Of a DNA stretch of 9,071 nt, positions 1-6,001 are shown in pieces. The notes beneath the pieces are model-generated. The model was not told the DNA's origin and did no database searches. It worked only from the letters and a program-made list of their open reading frames with translations. The number at the start of each line of letters is the position of its first letter. Position 1 is the first letter of the stretch. The position numbers and the translations under genes were made by a program. The stretch is from Candidatus Equimonas enterica (GTDB lineage Bacteria > Bacteroidota > Bacteroidia > Bacteroidales > Bacteroidaceae). The DNA lies in contig JAGHRU010000030.1 of NCBI GenBank assembly GCA_018066225.1, positions 1-9,071 of the forward strand, written 5' to 3'.

Positions 1-1
1 C

Positions 2-1585
2 CACGTGCGACCCGTGGCCGACCGTCCCGCCCAAACACGCCACCCATGGTATATGGGCGACACCTATATCACCATCCGCAACCAACAGAATGCCCCGCTG
101 GACAAGACGCACTCACGTCGCGGCTACACCTTCACCTATGCGGGCGACAAGATGCCGCTCAGGCAGGGTATGTGGCGACGCGCTATATCTCACCGCAAAG
201 GCAATCTCTATCGTCTCTCCGACCAGAAACTCACGCTGGAGAAACTGGCGGCGATAGGCGTGTTCTCGTCGATGGACGTAAGCTATGTGCCACGCGACAC
301 GACCGAGAGTTGCGACACCCTCGACCTCTATGTGTCGGCCACGATGGATAAGCTCTACGACTCGGCCTTTGAGATGAACGCTACAATGAAGAGCAACCAG
401 CAGATAGGCCCGGGCGTAAGCTACGAATTGGCCAAACGCAACGCCTTTCGTGGTGGCGAGCGTGTGTCGTTTAAGATACTCGGCAGTTACGAATGGCAAA
501 TGGGCAGTGGCAGCGAAGGTGGCAACTCGCTGCTCAACAGTTACGAACTGGGTGCGCAACTGGCTTTTGAGTTCCCGCGCTTCGTATTCCCGGGCATCAG
601 CCGTCGTCATACGCGTTTCCCCGCTTCCACGGTCTTTGCCTTCGATGCCGACTGGAAAAACCGCAGTGGCTTTTTCAACATGGTGACGATGGGCCTCAGC
701 GCGACCTACAAGTGGCACAAACACCCCAACGCACTGCACGAACTCACGCTGCTCAACCTCGAATTCAACCAAACGCTGCATACCACGCCAGCCTTCGACG
801 AGATTACGACGGCCAACCCCGCCCTCTACGTCTCGATGCGCGACCAGTTTGTCCCCTCCATGGGCTACACCTTCACCTACACGGCGGCCGAGACCACACG
901 GCGTGCGCTGTGGCTTCAGCTTTCGGTCAAGGAAGCAGGCAACATCGTCTCGGGCATTTACAAGGCTGCGGGCAAAGCGTTTAACACACACGACAAGAGT
1001 TTCCTCGGCAGTCCCTTTGCCCAGTTCCTCAAATTCACCGCCGAAGTGCATCATACACTGCACATCACGCCCAGCGTCCAACTGGCCACCCGCTTTTTCG
1101 GCGGCATTGTGGCGTCGTATGGCAACTCGCTGCACGCACCATACGCCGAGCAGTTCTACGTCGGTGGCGCCAACTCTGTACGCGCCTTCACCGTGCGCAC
1201 CATCGGGCCGGGGCGTTTCCGCTCACCAGAGAGCAAATACGCCTACATCGACCAGACAGGCGACATCAAACTCGAAGCCAATGCCGAAGTGCGTGCCCGC
1301 CTATTCGGCTCACTCCACGGTGCTGTCTTCGTCGATGTGGGCAACGTATGGCTGATGCGCGACGACCCGCTGCGTCCCGACGCCAAGTTTAGTGCCGCCA
1401 ATCTCCGACATCTGGCCGTCGGCACGGGTGCTGGCCTGCGCTACGACTTGGAGTTCCTGGTCTTGCGCTTTGATGTCGGCATAGGCTTGCACGCCCCCTA
1501 CAAAACGAGTCGCACGGGTTTCTACAATCTCGAACGCTTCAAGGATGGCCTTGCCTTCCACTTTGCCATCGGCTATCCCTTCTAA
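2..1585 (+). CDS. Omp85-family outer-membrane protein, TamL/BamA-like (5'-truncated by the window edge)
   Basis: This is the C-terminal part of an Omp85-superfamily outer-membrane protein, most like the Bacteroidetes TamL type, which helps insert or transport proteins at the outer membrane. The frame is open to the window edge, so the true start lies upstream; the GTG at 5 is internal. About the first 105 visible residues (counted from that GTG) look like the end of the POTRA region, with the stretch LTLEKLAAIGVFSSMDV. The rest alternates like a 16-strand beta-barrel. GGANSVRAF at about residues 388-395 matches the conserved loop-6 motif (VRGF/Y in classical members, VRAF here), followed by IGPGRF. 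The protein ends in FHFAIGYPF, a typical outer-membrane beta-signal with terminal Phe. Full-length relatives are roughly 750-850 residues, and TamL proteins begin as lipoproteins, which cannot be checked here. The next gene starts 21 bp downstream with no terminator between, suggesting an operon. BamA itself is possible but less likely. Confidence 0.88.
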   Translation, partial: HVRPVADRPAQTRHPWYMGDTYITIRNQQNAPLDKTHSRRGYTFTYAGDKMPLRQGMWRRAISHRKGNLYRLSDQKLTLEKLAAIGVFSSMDVSYVPRDTTESCDTLDLYVSATMDKLYDSAFEMNATMKSNQQIGPGVSYELAKRNAFRGGERVSFKILGSYEWQMGSGSEGGNSLLNSYELGAQLAFEFPRFVFPGISRRHTRFPASTVFAFDADWKNRSGFFNMVTMGLSATYKWHKHPNALHELTLLNLEFNQTLHTTPAFDEITTANPALYVSMRDQFVPSMGYTFTYTAAETTRRALWLQLSVKEAGNIVSGIYKAAGKAFNTHDKSFLGSPFAQFLKFTAEVHHTLHITPSVQLATRFFGGIVASYGNSLHAPYAEQFYVGGANSVRAFTVRTIGPGRFRSPESKYAYIDQTGDIKLEANAEVRARLFGSLHGAVFVDVGNVWLMRDDPLRPDAKFSAANLRHLAVGTGAGLRYDLEFLVLRFDVGIGLHAPYKTSRTGFYNLERFKDGLAFHFAIGYPF

Positions 1586-1606
1586 CCCCTCTAATCCATC
1601 ACATAA

Positions 1607-1894
1607 GTGTACTATCAAGGCCTCATCATCGCCGTGGGCACATTTCTGCTCATCGGGCTGTTTCACCCCATCGTCATAAAGTCTGAATACTACTTCGGCG
1701 TACGCTGTTGGTGGTGCTTCGCCATCGTCGGCGTAGCGTGCATAGTGGCGTCGCTCTTCGTGGCGCAAGTCCTCCTGTCCTCACTGCTTGGCGTGCTGGG
1801 CTGCTCGTGTCTGTGGAGCATCTTGGAGCTCTTTGAGCAGCGCGAAAGGGTGCGCAAAGGTTGGTTTCCACGCAATCCCCGTCGCCATGAATAG
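1607..1894 (+). CDS. DUF4491 family small membrane protein
   Basis: A 95-residue protein of unknown function that I recognise as DUF4491, a family common in Bacteroidetes and Firmicutes. The diagnostic features are the start MYYQGLII, the block GLFHPIVIKSEYYFGVRCWW at residues 17-36, and the ending SILELFEQRERVRKGWFPRNP. It is very hydrophobic, with about three membrane-spanning segments (roughly residues 4-23, 34-53 and 55-72), so it should sit in the inner membrane with a charged C-terminal tail. The GTG at 1607 is chosen because it gives the family N-terminus and full usual length; no in-frame ATG exists nearby. The gene starts 21 bp after the Omp85 gene, and its last 8 bases overlap the regulator's proposed start, so all three genes are probably cotranscribed. 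Its function is not known. Confidence 0.85.
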   Translation: MYYQGLIIAVGTFLLIGLFHPIVIKSEYYFGVRCWWCFAIVGVACIVASLFVAQVLLSSLLGVLGCSCLWSILELFEQRERVRKGWFPRNPRRHE

Positions 1895-2510
1895 CCATCC
1901 TCTCTCCCACCCCACGGCCAGCGAGCGCGCCATGCCACGCCCTCAACTCGCCATCGTCGATGCCAACCGTCTCTCGTGCATCGGCCTCAGCTCTCTGCTG
2001 CAAGGCGTTATCCCCACGGCCGACATCAGCATCTTCGACACGCTGGAGCACCTCGTCGTGAGCCGTCCCGACCGCTTCATGCACTACTTCGTGTCGTCGG
2101 CCATCTACTTTGAGCACGCTGCCTATTTCCTCGCACAGCCCCACCGCACCATCGTCATGGTACATGGCGAGGGCTACCCTCACCTCGCAGGTCTGCTCAC
2201 GCTCAATGTGTGTCAAGACGAGAAGCACTTGGCGCACGACATCCTCGCCCTACGTCATAGAGGCCACGCCTATGGCCAGATGGCAAGCACGCCGAAGCAG
2301 CCCACGCTCCTTACGGGACGCGAGACAGAGGTGGCGGTACTACTGGCCAAGGGGTATATCAACAAGGAAATCGGCGAACGGCTCTGCATCAGCCTCTCCA
2401 CCGTCATCACGCATCGCAAAAACATCATGGAGAAACTCCGTGCACGCTCGTTGGCCGACATCATCATCTATGTCGTCACCTCGGGCTTGGTGACACTGGA
2501 AGAACTATAA
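1887..2510 (+). CDS. LuxR/FixJ-type transcriptional regulator with degenerate receiver domain
   Basis: A 207-residue DNA-binding regulator. The C-terminus (about residues 141-205) is a canonical LuxR/GerE helix-turn-helix: LLTGRETEVAVLLAKGYINK, then EIGERLCISLSTVITHRKNI, with the usual TGRE, NKEIG and STV..HRKNIM positions. The N-terminal 120 residues have receiver-like beginnings (LAIVDANRLSCIGLSSLLQ), but there is only one Asp where receivers have an acidic pair, and no phospho-acceptor Asp where one is expected (around HYFVSSAIYF). I infer that it is not switched by ordinary phosphotransfer. The start chosen is the ATG at 1887, which overlaps the end of the DUF4491 gene (ATGAATAG) and suggests translational coupling; the ATG at 1932 (192 residues, beginning MPRPQLAIVDAN) aligns about equally well with receiver-type proteins and may be the real start. 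Target genes are unknown. No partner histidine kinase gene is visible. Confidence 0.85.
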   Translation: MNSHPLSHPTASERAMPRPQLAIVDANRLSCIGLSSLLQGVIPTADISIFDTLEHLVVSRPDRFMHYFVSSAIYFEHAAYFLAQPHRTIVMVHGEGYPHLAGLLTLNVCQDEKHLAHDILALRHRGHAYGQMASTPKQPTLLTGRETEVAVLLAKGYINKEIGERLCISLSTVITHRKNIMEKLRARSLADIIIYVVTSGLVTLEEL

Positions 2511-2537
2511 GCCGCTCCGCGCAAGCGGCACAAGAAA

Positions 2538-2581
2538 AGCAGGACGGCTGTCTATCCTTTCCGATAGACAGCCGTCCTGCT
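2538..2581 (-). terminator. Strong intrinsic terminator, minus-strand polarity
   Basis: A perfect 19-bp stem (2538-2556 with 2563-2581) encloses a 6-base loop. Read on the minus strand the stem is followed by TTTTCTTG, a U-rich tail, whereas on the plus strand it is followed by GCTACTTAAGG. The terminator therefore best fits the TonB-dependent receptor gene coming from the right. It may still slow transcription leaving the LuxR-type gene, whose stop codon lies 27 bp to the left. Removing the MITE-like element and one TTAA copy would place this stem only 5 bases after the receptor's stop codon, the normal arrangement. Confidence 0.8.
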
Positions 2582-2586
2582 GCTAC

Positions 2587-2590
2587 TTAA
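2587..2590. repeat. TTAA target-site duplication, left copy
   Basis: TTAA directly abuts the left terminal inverted repeat and is matched by TTAA at 2786-2789 on the right. Because TTAA is its own reverse complement it can be read either as a direct duplication of the target or as the outer 4 bases of a 23-bp inverted repeat. I favour duplication because removing one copy with the element restores a sensible gene end and terminator. Confidence 0.6.
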
Positions 2591-2609
2591 GGTAGGTTCT
2601 ATAAATTAG
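2591..2609 (+). repeat. Left terminal inverted repeat of the element
   Basis: GGTAGGTTCTATAAATTAG, a perfect 19-base inverted match to 2767-2785. Identity stops at the next inner base (C at 2610 faces A at 2766), which marks the inner edge. Confidence 0.85.
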
Positions 2610-2766
2610 CTCGTGGCGATTTTGCGGCTACTGCGAAGTAGATTTCTTTCTTTCAAAAGGGAGCGGTGCGGGCACCGTGACTGAATGAAAGGAAGGAAGA
2701 TGCAAGATAGGAGCCCAAAAGCGACCGAGTATAGGCACAGAATACGACCCAAGGCAAAAGATACAA

Positions 2767-2785
2767 CTAATTTATAGAACCTACC
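2767..2785 (-). repeat. Right terminal inverted repeat of the element
   Basis: This is the exact reverse complement of 2591-2609. It lies directly against the TTAA at 2786-2789, which contains the stop codon of the TonB-dependent receptor gene. Confidence 0.85.
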
Positions 2786-2789
2786 TTAA
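2786..2789. repeat. TTAA target-site duplication, right copy, containing the receptor stop codon
   Basis: Bases 2786-2788 read TAA on the minus strand and end the receptor gene after ...IRLIF. Duplication of a TTAA target on insertion would keep this stop codon intact, so the receptor's last residue (Phe, as usual for outer-membrane barrels) is preserved. Confidence 0.6.
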
Positions 2790-5182
2790 AAGATTAAGCG
2801 GATGTCGATGCCGCCTTGTGCAGGCTTCCCGCTTTGTGCGAACTCACGCTGCATCGAGAGGAAGCGGAAGGTGTCGTAGGTCGTCCCCGTAAGGTTGCGC
2901 CCCCACAGGGTGATGTTCACACGCCCCAGATCCAAGACGAGGCGTGCCCCGAGCAGCGCATAGAGCGGCAGCGAGAGCAGATTGTCTTCCGTCCAGTAGG
3001 TTCGTCCTACGACATTACCATTGATGCCGAAGGACAAGGAGCGCAGAGCGCCGTGAGCGAAACGGTGCTGATAGCAAGCATCGAGCCCGAGGGTGTGGGC
3101 GGGGATATAGGGCACGAAGGCGTGATTGTCGTCGTCGTCGAACTTGGCATTGGTATAGCCGTAGGCAAGGTGCGCCACCAGGTCGTCGGCTGCGGTCAAA
3201 CGCGCCGTGTAGGCCGCCGTAAGTTCTGCTCCGAAACTGCGACTGCGTCCTGCATTGGCCATCACACGTCCCATGCCGCTTGGGGCGAAACGTGCGATTT
3301 GCTGGTCGGTGATGGCGATGTAGTAGGCCGCAGCAGAGAGCGAGAAAGCGGCATGGCGGTAGTGGAGGCCGAGTTCGTAGTTCCACGAGTATTCGGGCTT
3401 GTAGGGGAAAGCCTCGGCAGCATCGGGGGCGGTGAAGGCAGGCATTTTGTCCAGTCCGCCCATTATCATATCGATGACAGCCTGCGGCATACCCTTGGCA
3501 GCCAAATCCGCGAAGTAGTCGGTCGTGGCCTGCTTCACCCCCGACACCATCGTGCTGCGGAGCGCACCTTGCAGCAGGTCGGAACACATCTGCACATTGT
3601 AGCCCCCCGAGCGCATACCCCGCGAGAGCGAAGCGTAGAAGTTGAAGTCGTGGCTGACATCGTAGCGCAACGCGAGTCGCGGCAAGAGCGCGAGATAGTC
3701 GCGACGGAGCACACCCTCGTAACTGGGCGCGGCCGTGAGATCGGTGAGATGGAGCGGCATGCGCGACGAAGTCATGGCAAAGTCGTAGCGGACTTGCGTC
3801 CCCGTGTTGTAATCCATGCGGTCGTGCTCATAGGCCAAGCGTAGCCCTGTCACGAGATGCAGCCGAGAGGTGATGGCGAAGTCGGACTGATGGTAAAGCC
3901 CTGCGCTATACGTCGGTGTGCTAAACTGTCCCGCCATCGTCAGCCCGGGCTGCTGCGGCGCATCGGGCGACGCGCTGTGCAGGGTGATGTCCATCGCTCC
4001 CAGCCCCATAGCCGAGAGGTCGGGCATATTGCCGCCTATCATCGACGAGAGCCAAGCGAGGCCGTCATCGTAGAAGCGCACAGGCGCAGTGGTGTCGAGT
4101 GCTTGCAGCGAGAAGATAGCCCCCGAGATCCACTGCCAACGCCCAGCGTTAGCGGTGCGCAGCGTCACCTCTTCGGTCAGGGCGTGCAGGTGTTGCTTCT
4201 GCTCGAGGGTGAAGAGATTGGTACGCAGGAAGTCCTGGTCCATCATCATACGGTCGTTGAGATACTGATAGCCCGTAGCACTGCGGAGCGTATAGCGACT
4301 GCCGCGGTGCGTGGCGGTGATGCCCACATTGACCATGCGGCGTGTATAAGTCCCCTCATGGCCAGCCGTGACGAGGCCAAGTTCGTCGGCAAACTCCTCT
4401 TCACGCGCGCGCGTTCCTATATAATGGTATGGGTACGCCCCTTCGGTGGTGAAGTCGAAGGCCACGGAAGCATCTACCAGCCACTGATGAGGCAGACGGA
4501 GCAAGCCACGCAGACGGCCGCCTGCACTTGTGCCGTCGTCGGCAGCACGTCCCGTCGTGCTGTTGGTAAAGAAACCATCGCCACCATCGTAGTAGCCACC
4601 GACGGAGAAAGCCAACTGCTGCGACGGCCGATGATAGTGCGTCACGTCGGCCGTGCGGTGGTTGTCGCCCGTAGCGTAGCCCAGATGTAGCGACGTGCCT
4701 TGATAGTGGTAGGGCGAACGGCTCTCCACACTGATGAGACCGCCCATCGTGCCTGCCCCGTAGAGCGTACCTTGGGGGCCACGAAGTACATTGAGACGCG
4801 CGATGTCGTAGAAGCGCCACACGAAAGACGCGCGATTGGCATAGGGGATGCCATCGACATAGAGGCCGACAGCAGGCGTGTTGATGCGCGAGCCTATGCC
4901 ACGGATGTAGATGGCACTGGAACTCGTGCTGCCATAGTCGGGAATGGAGAGCGCAGGCACTTCGGCCGTAAGGTCGGTGAGGCGAGCGACACCGCTACTT
5001 TCGAGGCGCGTGCCCGAGAGCGAACTCACGGCAGTGGGCTGCACGAAAGTACCGCCGATTTCCTTGGGGTGTGCCACCACTTCGGCCTCGTCGAGCAGCC
5101 GACTGATGGCGGTCGTGTCGCGCTGCTGCGCATGGAGCGAGAGCGCGAAGGGAAAGAGAATGAGCAGATGGGCTATTTTCAT
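2786..5182 (-). CDS. TonB-dependent outer-membrane receptor
   Basis: A complete 798-residue TonB-dependent receptor, an energised outer-membrane pore for importing a scarce ligand such as an iron complex, cofactor or oligosaccharide. Residues 1-18 form a signal peptide (MKIAHLLILFPFALSLHA, cleavage near AQ). A TonB-box-like segment EAEVVAHP is at 32-39. The plug spans about 48-157, with IYIRGIGSR (91-99), VGLYVDGIPY and RGPQGTLYGAGTMGG (134-148). The remainder is the 22-strand barrel, ending in DIRLIF with terminal Phe. It lacks the N-terminal carboxypeptidase-like domain of SusC proteins, and no SusD gene is adjacent, so it is more like siderophore/cofactor-type receptors. The substrate cannot be told from sequence. 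ATG 5182 gives a clean signal peptide and sits about 35 bp from a good promoter box. A lipoprotein gene diverges from it. Its 3' end abuts the MITE-like element. Confidence 0.93.
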   Translation of the reverse strand: MKIAHLLILFPFALSLHAQQRDTTAISRLLDEAEVVAHPKEIGGTFVQPTAVSSLSGTRLESSGVARLTDLTAEVPALSIPDYGSTSSSAIYIRGIGSRINTPAVGLYVDGIPYANRASFVWRFYDIARLNVLRGPQGTLYGAGTMGGLISVESRSPYHYQGTSLHLGYATGDNHRTADVTHYHRPSQQLAFSVGGYYDGGDGFFTNSTTGRAADDGTSAGGRLRGLLRLPHQWLVDASVAFDFTTEGAYPYHYIGTRAREEEFADELGLVTAGHEGTYTRRMVNVGITATHRGSRYTLRSATGYQYLNDRMMMDQDFLRTNLFTLEQKQHLHALTEEVTLRTANAGRWQWISGAIFSLQALDTTAPVRFYDDGLAWLSSMIGGNMPDLSAMGLGAMDITLHSASPDAPQQPGLTMAGQFSTPTYSAGLYHQSDFAITSRLHLVTGLRLAYEHDRMDYNTGTQVRYDFAMTSSRMPLHLTDLTAAPSYEGVLRRDYLALLPRLALRYDVSHDFNFYASLSRGMRSGGYNVQMCSDLLQGALRSTMVSGVKQATTDYFADLAAKGMPQAVIDMIMGGLDKMPAFTAPDAAEAFPYKPEYSWNYELGLHYRHAAFSLSAAAYYIAITDQQIARFAPSGMGRVMANAGRSRSFGAELTAAYTARLTAADDLVAHLAYGYTNAKFDDDDNHAFVPYIPAHTLGLDACYQHRFAHGALRSLSFGINGNVVGRTYWTEDNLLSLPLYALLGARLVLDLGRVNITLWGRNLTGTTYDTFRFLSMQREFAQSGKPAQGGIDIRLIF

Positions 5183-5218
5183 AATAGGGACTTATCAGCA
5201 TTTTTCTAATTTCGCGTG

Positions 5219-5250
5219 CAAAGTTACAACCTTTCTCCCGCCCCCACAAT
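5219..5250 (-). promoter_or_regulatory. Bacteroidetes-type promoter for the TonB-dependent receptor
   Basis: On the minus strand, TAACTTTG at 5226-5219 is a perfect match to the Bacteroidetes -7 box TAnnTTTG. ATTG at 5250-5247, separated by 20 bases, fits the -33 box TTTG at the expected spacing. Transcription would begin near 5211-5214, leaving a leader of about 30 bases before the ATG at 5182. Confidence 0.7.
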
Positions 5251-5277
5251 CCCCATTTATGAGGATATGATTTCGCC

Positions 5278-5365
5278 TCTGGGCAGAGAGTTAAAACTAT
5301 CTGCGCAGACAGTTTTTCCTATCCGCGCAGACAGTTTCAACGGTCTGGGCAGATACGAAAAAGAC
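5278..5365. repeat. Four iterated 10-bp palindromic motifs at exact 22-bp spacing
   Basis: The motif TCTGSGCAGA occurs at 5278-5287 (TCTGGGCAGA), 5300-5309 (TCTGCGCAGA), 5322-5331 (TCCGCGCAGA) and 5344-5353 (TCTGGGCAGA), each 22 bp from the next. In the first three units the motif is followed by NAGTT, and the first two units end in CTA; the fourth diverges after the motif. Around unit 2, AACTATCTGCGCAGACAGTT (5295-5314) is a 20-bp dyad with one mismatched pair. The array lies between the divergent receptor and lipoprotein genes, starting 28 bp upstream of the receptor's -33 box. This fits an operator bound cooperatively by a regulator on one face of the helix; a non-regulatory short tandem repeat is the alternative. 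Confidence 0.75.
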
Positions 5366-5440
5366 CAAAGGCGATAGGCTTCTATGAACTCTATCCTCTA
5401 AAAGAATTACCCTACACCCCGTTTTTCCCCATTTTTTTTG

Positions 5441-5448
5441 TAACTTTC
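5441..5448 (+). promoter_or_regulatory. Possible -7 box for the lipoprotein gene
   Basis: TAACTTTC is one base from TAnnTTTG and is followed by CCTGCA, lying 26 bp before the ATG at 5475. No TTTG-like -33 box is found 19-21 bases upstream, where the sequence is CCCC/CCCG. The surrounding 5400-5475 stretch is AT-rich, as expected for a promoter. This is a weak call. Confidence 0.35.
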
Positions 5449-5474
5449 CCTGCAACCCTTAAATTCATTATAAA

Positions 5475-5993
5475 ATGCGCCATTATTGCATCTTATTCGC
5501 CTTACTCGCGTGTTTTGCTTTTTGTGCTTGCGAGAGCGACGAAGTATCCCCCGTCCGTGAACACTTTGCTTGGGAGAATGCTGCCCCTATCTCACTGAAA
5601 ACATTTCAGAAGTTCACCATCGGTAAAATATGGGCAGAGAACGAAGAGCCTTACCTCGTAGAAGAAATGCCATTGCCCGAAAATGCCCAACACTTGGATC
5701 TACTCGGGTGGGCAGGAGAAGTACATGAATTTATAGACGCGCAGCAGATACGCACCTACGCATATACCGACGATGAAGTAGAGTTTCACCTAATGCACGG
5801 ACAATATCGGTATGACGAGCAAACCAATTGGCTAATCGTGACCTACACAGAAGGAGAAAAGACAATAACTGACTCCATGTATATTTATAGCATCAACAGC
5901 GAGATGCTGACTTACATTCGCTACAACAAAAACAGCAAAACCGCACGCCTGCAACGCCTCACGCCAGCGTCGGCCGAAGATTTACCAAAGTAA
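5475..5993 (+). CDS. Putative surface-exposed lipoprotein of unknown function
   Basis: A 172-residue protein I do not recognise. It begins with a short basic start and a hydrophobic stretch rich in cysteines (MRHYCILFALLACFAFCAC). The lipid-bearing cysteine is probably Cys19, followed at once by ESDE, which resembles the acidic lipoprotein export signal that sends Bacteroidetes lipoproteins to the cell surface; Cys13 in LLAC is a better classical lipobox and is the alternative. The mature part is acidic and alternates hydrophobic and polar residues (for example EVEFHLMHGQYRYDEQTNWL and DSMYIYSINSEMLTYIRY), suggesting a small beta-rich fold such as a lipocalin-like barrel; that is inference. 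The gene is more AT-rich than its neighbours. It diverges from the TonB-dependent receptor across the 22-bp repeat array, so a role with that receptor is possible. It converges on sdaA with an 8-bp gap. Confidence 0.8.
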   Translation: MRHYCILFALLACFAFCACESDEVSPVREHFAWENAAPISLKTFQKFTIGKIWAENEEPYLVEEMPLPENAQHLDLLGWAGEVHEFIDAQQIRTYAYTDDEVEFHLMHGQYRYDEQTNWLIVTYTEGEKTITDSMYIYSINSEMLTYIRYNKNSKTARLQRLTPASAEDLPK

Positions 5994-6001
5994 AGAGGCT
6001 A

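Larger units (their letters stand above)
2591..2785. mobile_element. MITE-like non-autonomous element, 195 bp, possibly IS5-related
   Basis: The element is bounded by perfect 19-bp inverted repeats, GGTAGGTTCTATAAATTAG at 2591-2609 and its complement at 2767-2785, with TTAA outside both ends. It contains no ORF of note and no transposase, so it would have to be moved by a transposase elsewhere. The target TTAA fits the YTAR preference of the IS5 group, and the GGNAGGT start resembles IS5 ends; that family assignment is inference. Internally there is a short hairpin (GGTGC/GCACC near 2665-2675) and imperfect complementarity between the pyrimidine-rich stretch at 2644-2654 and the purine-rich stretch at 2686-2697, giving partial overall dyad symmetry. 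A composition shift to more A-rich sequence fits an inserted piece. An alternative is a site-specific inversion cassette. Confidence 0.65.

Noticed and set aside
113..1135. Long minus-strand open frame (340 codons) opposite the Omp85 gene
   Set aside because: It is the complement of a clearly coding, motif-bearing gene; its translation is rich in Arg, His and Val with no recognisable domain, as expected of a shadow frame in GC-rich DNA.
1788..1886. Upstream extension of the LuxR-type frame to an ATG at 1788
   Set aside because: It would overlap the DUF4491 gene by over 100 bases and add residues unlike any receiver; starts at 1887 or 1932 are more sensible.
2511..2529. Small 6-bp hairpin GCCGCT/AGCGGC right after the LuxR stop as a plus-strand terminator
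   Set aside because: The stem is short, the loop is GC-rich, and no T-tract follows; the larger hairpin next to it is the real structure.
2610..2766. A transposase or small-protein gene inside the 195-bp element
   Set aside because: No open frame of useful length with a plausible start is present in the 157 internal bases.
2816..5209. Three long plus-strand open frames opposite the TonB-dependent receptor
   Set aside because: The receptor frame has a signal peptide, plug motifs and a barrel ending, while the plus-strand frames show no family features and abut one another as antisense shadows.
5278..5365. The 22-bp array as a CRISPR array
   Set aside because: The repeat core is only 10 bp, the spacers are about 12 bp and similar to each other, and no cas genes are nearby.
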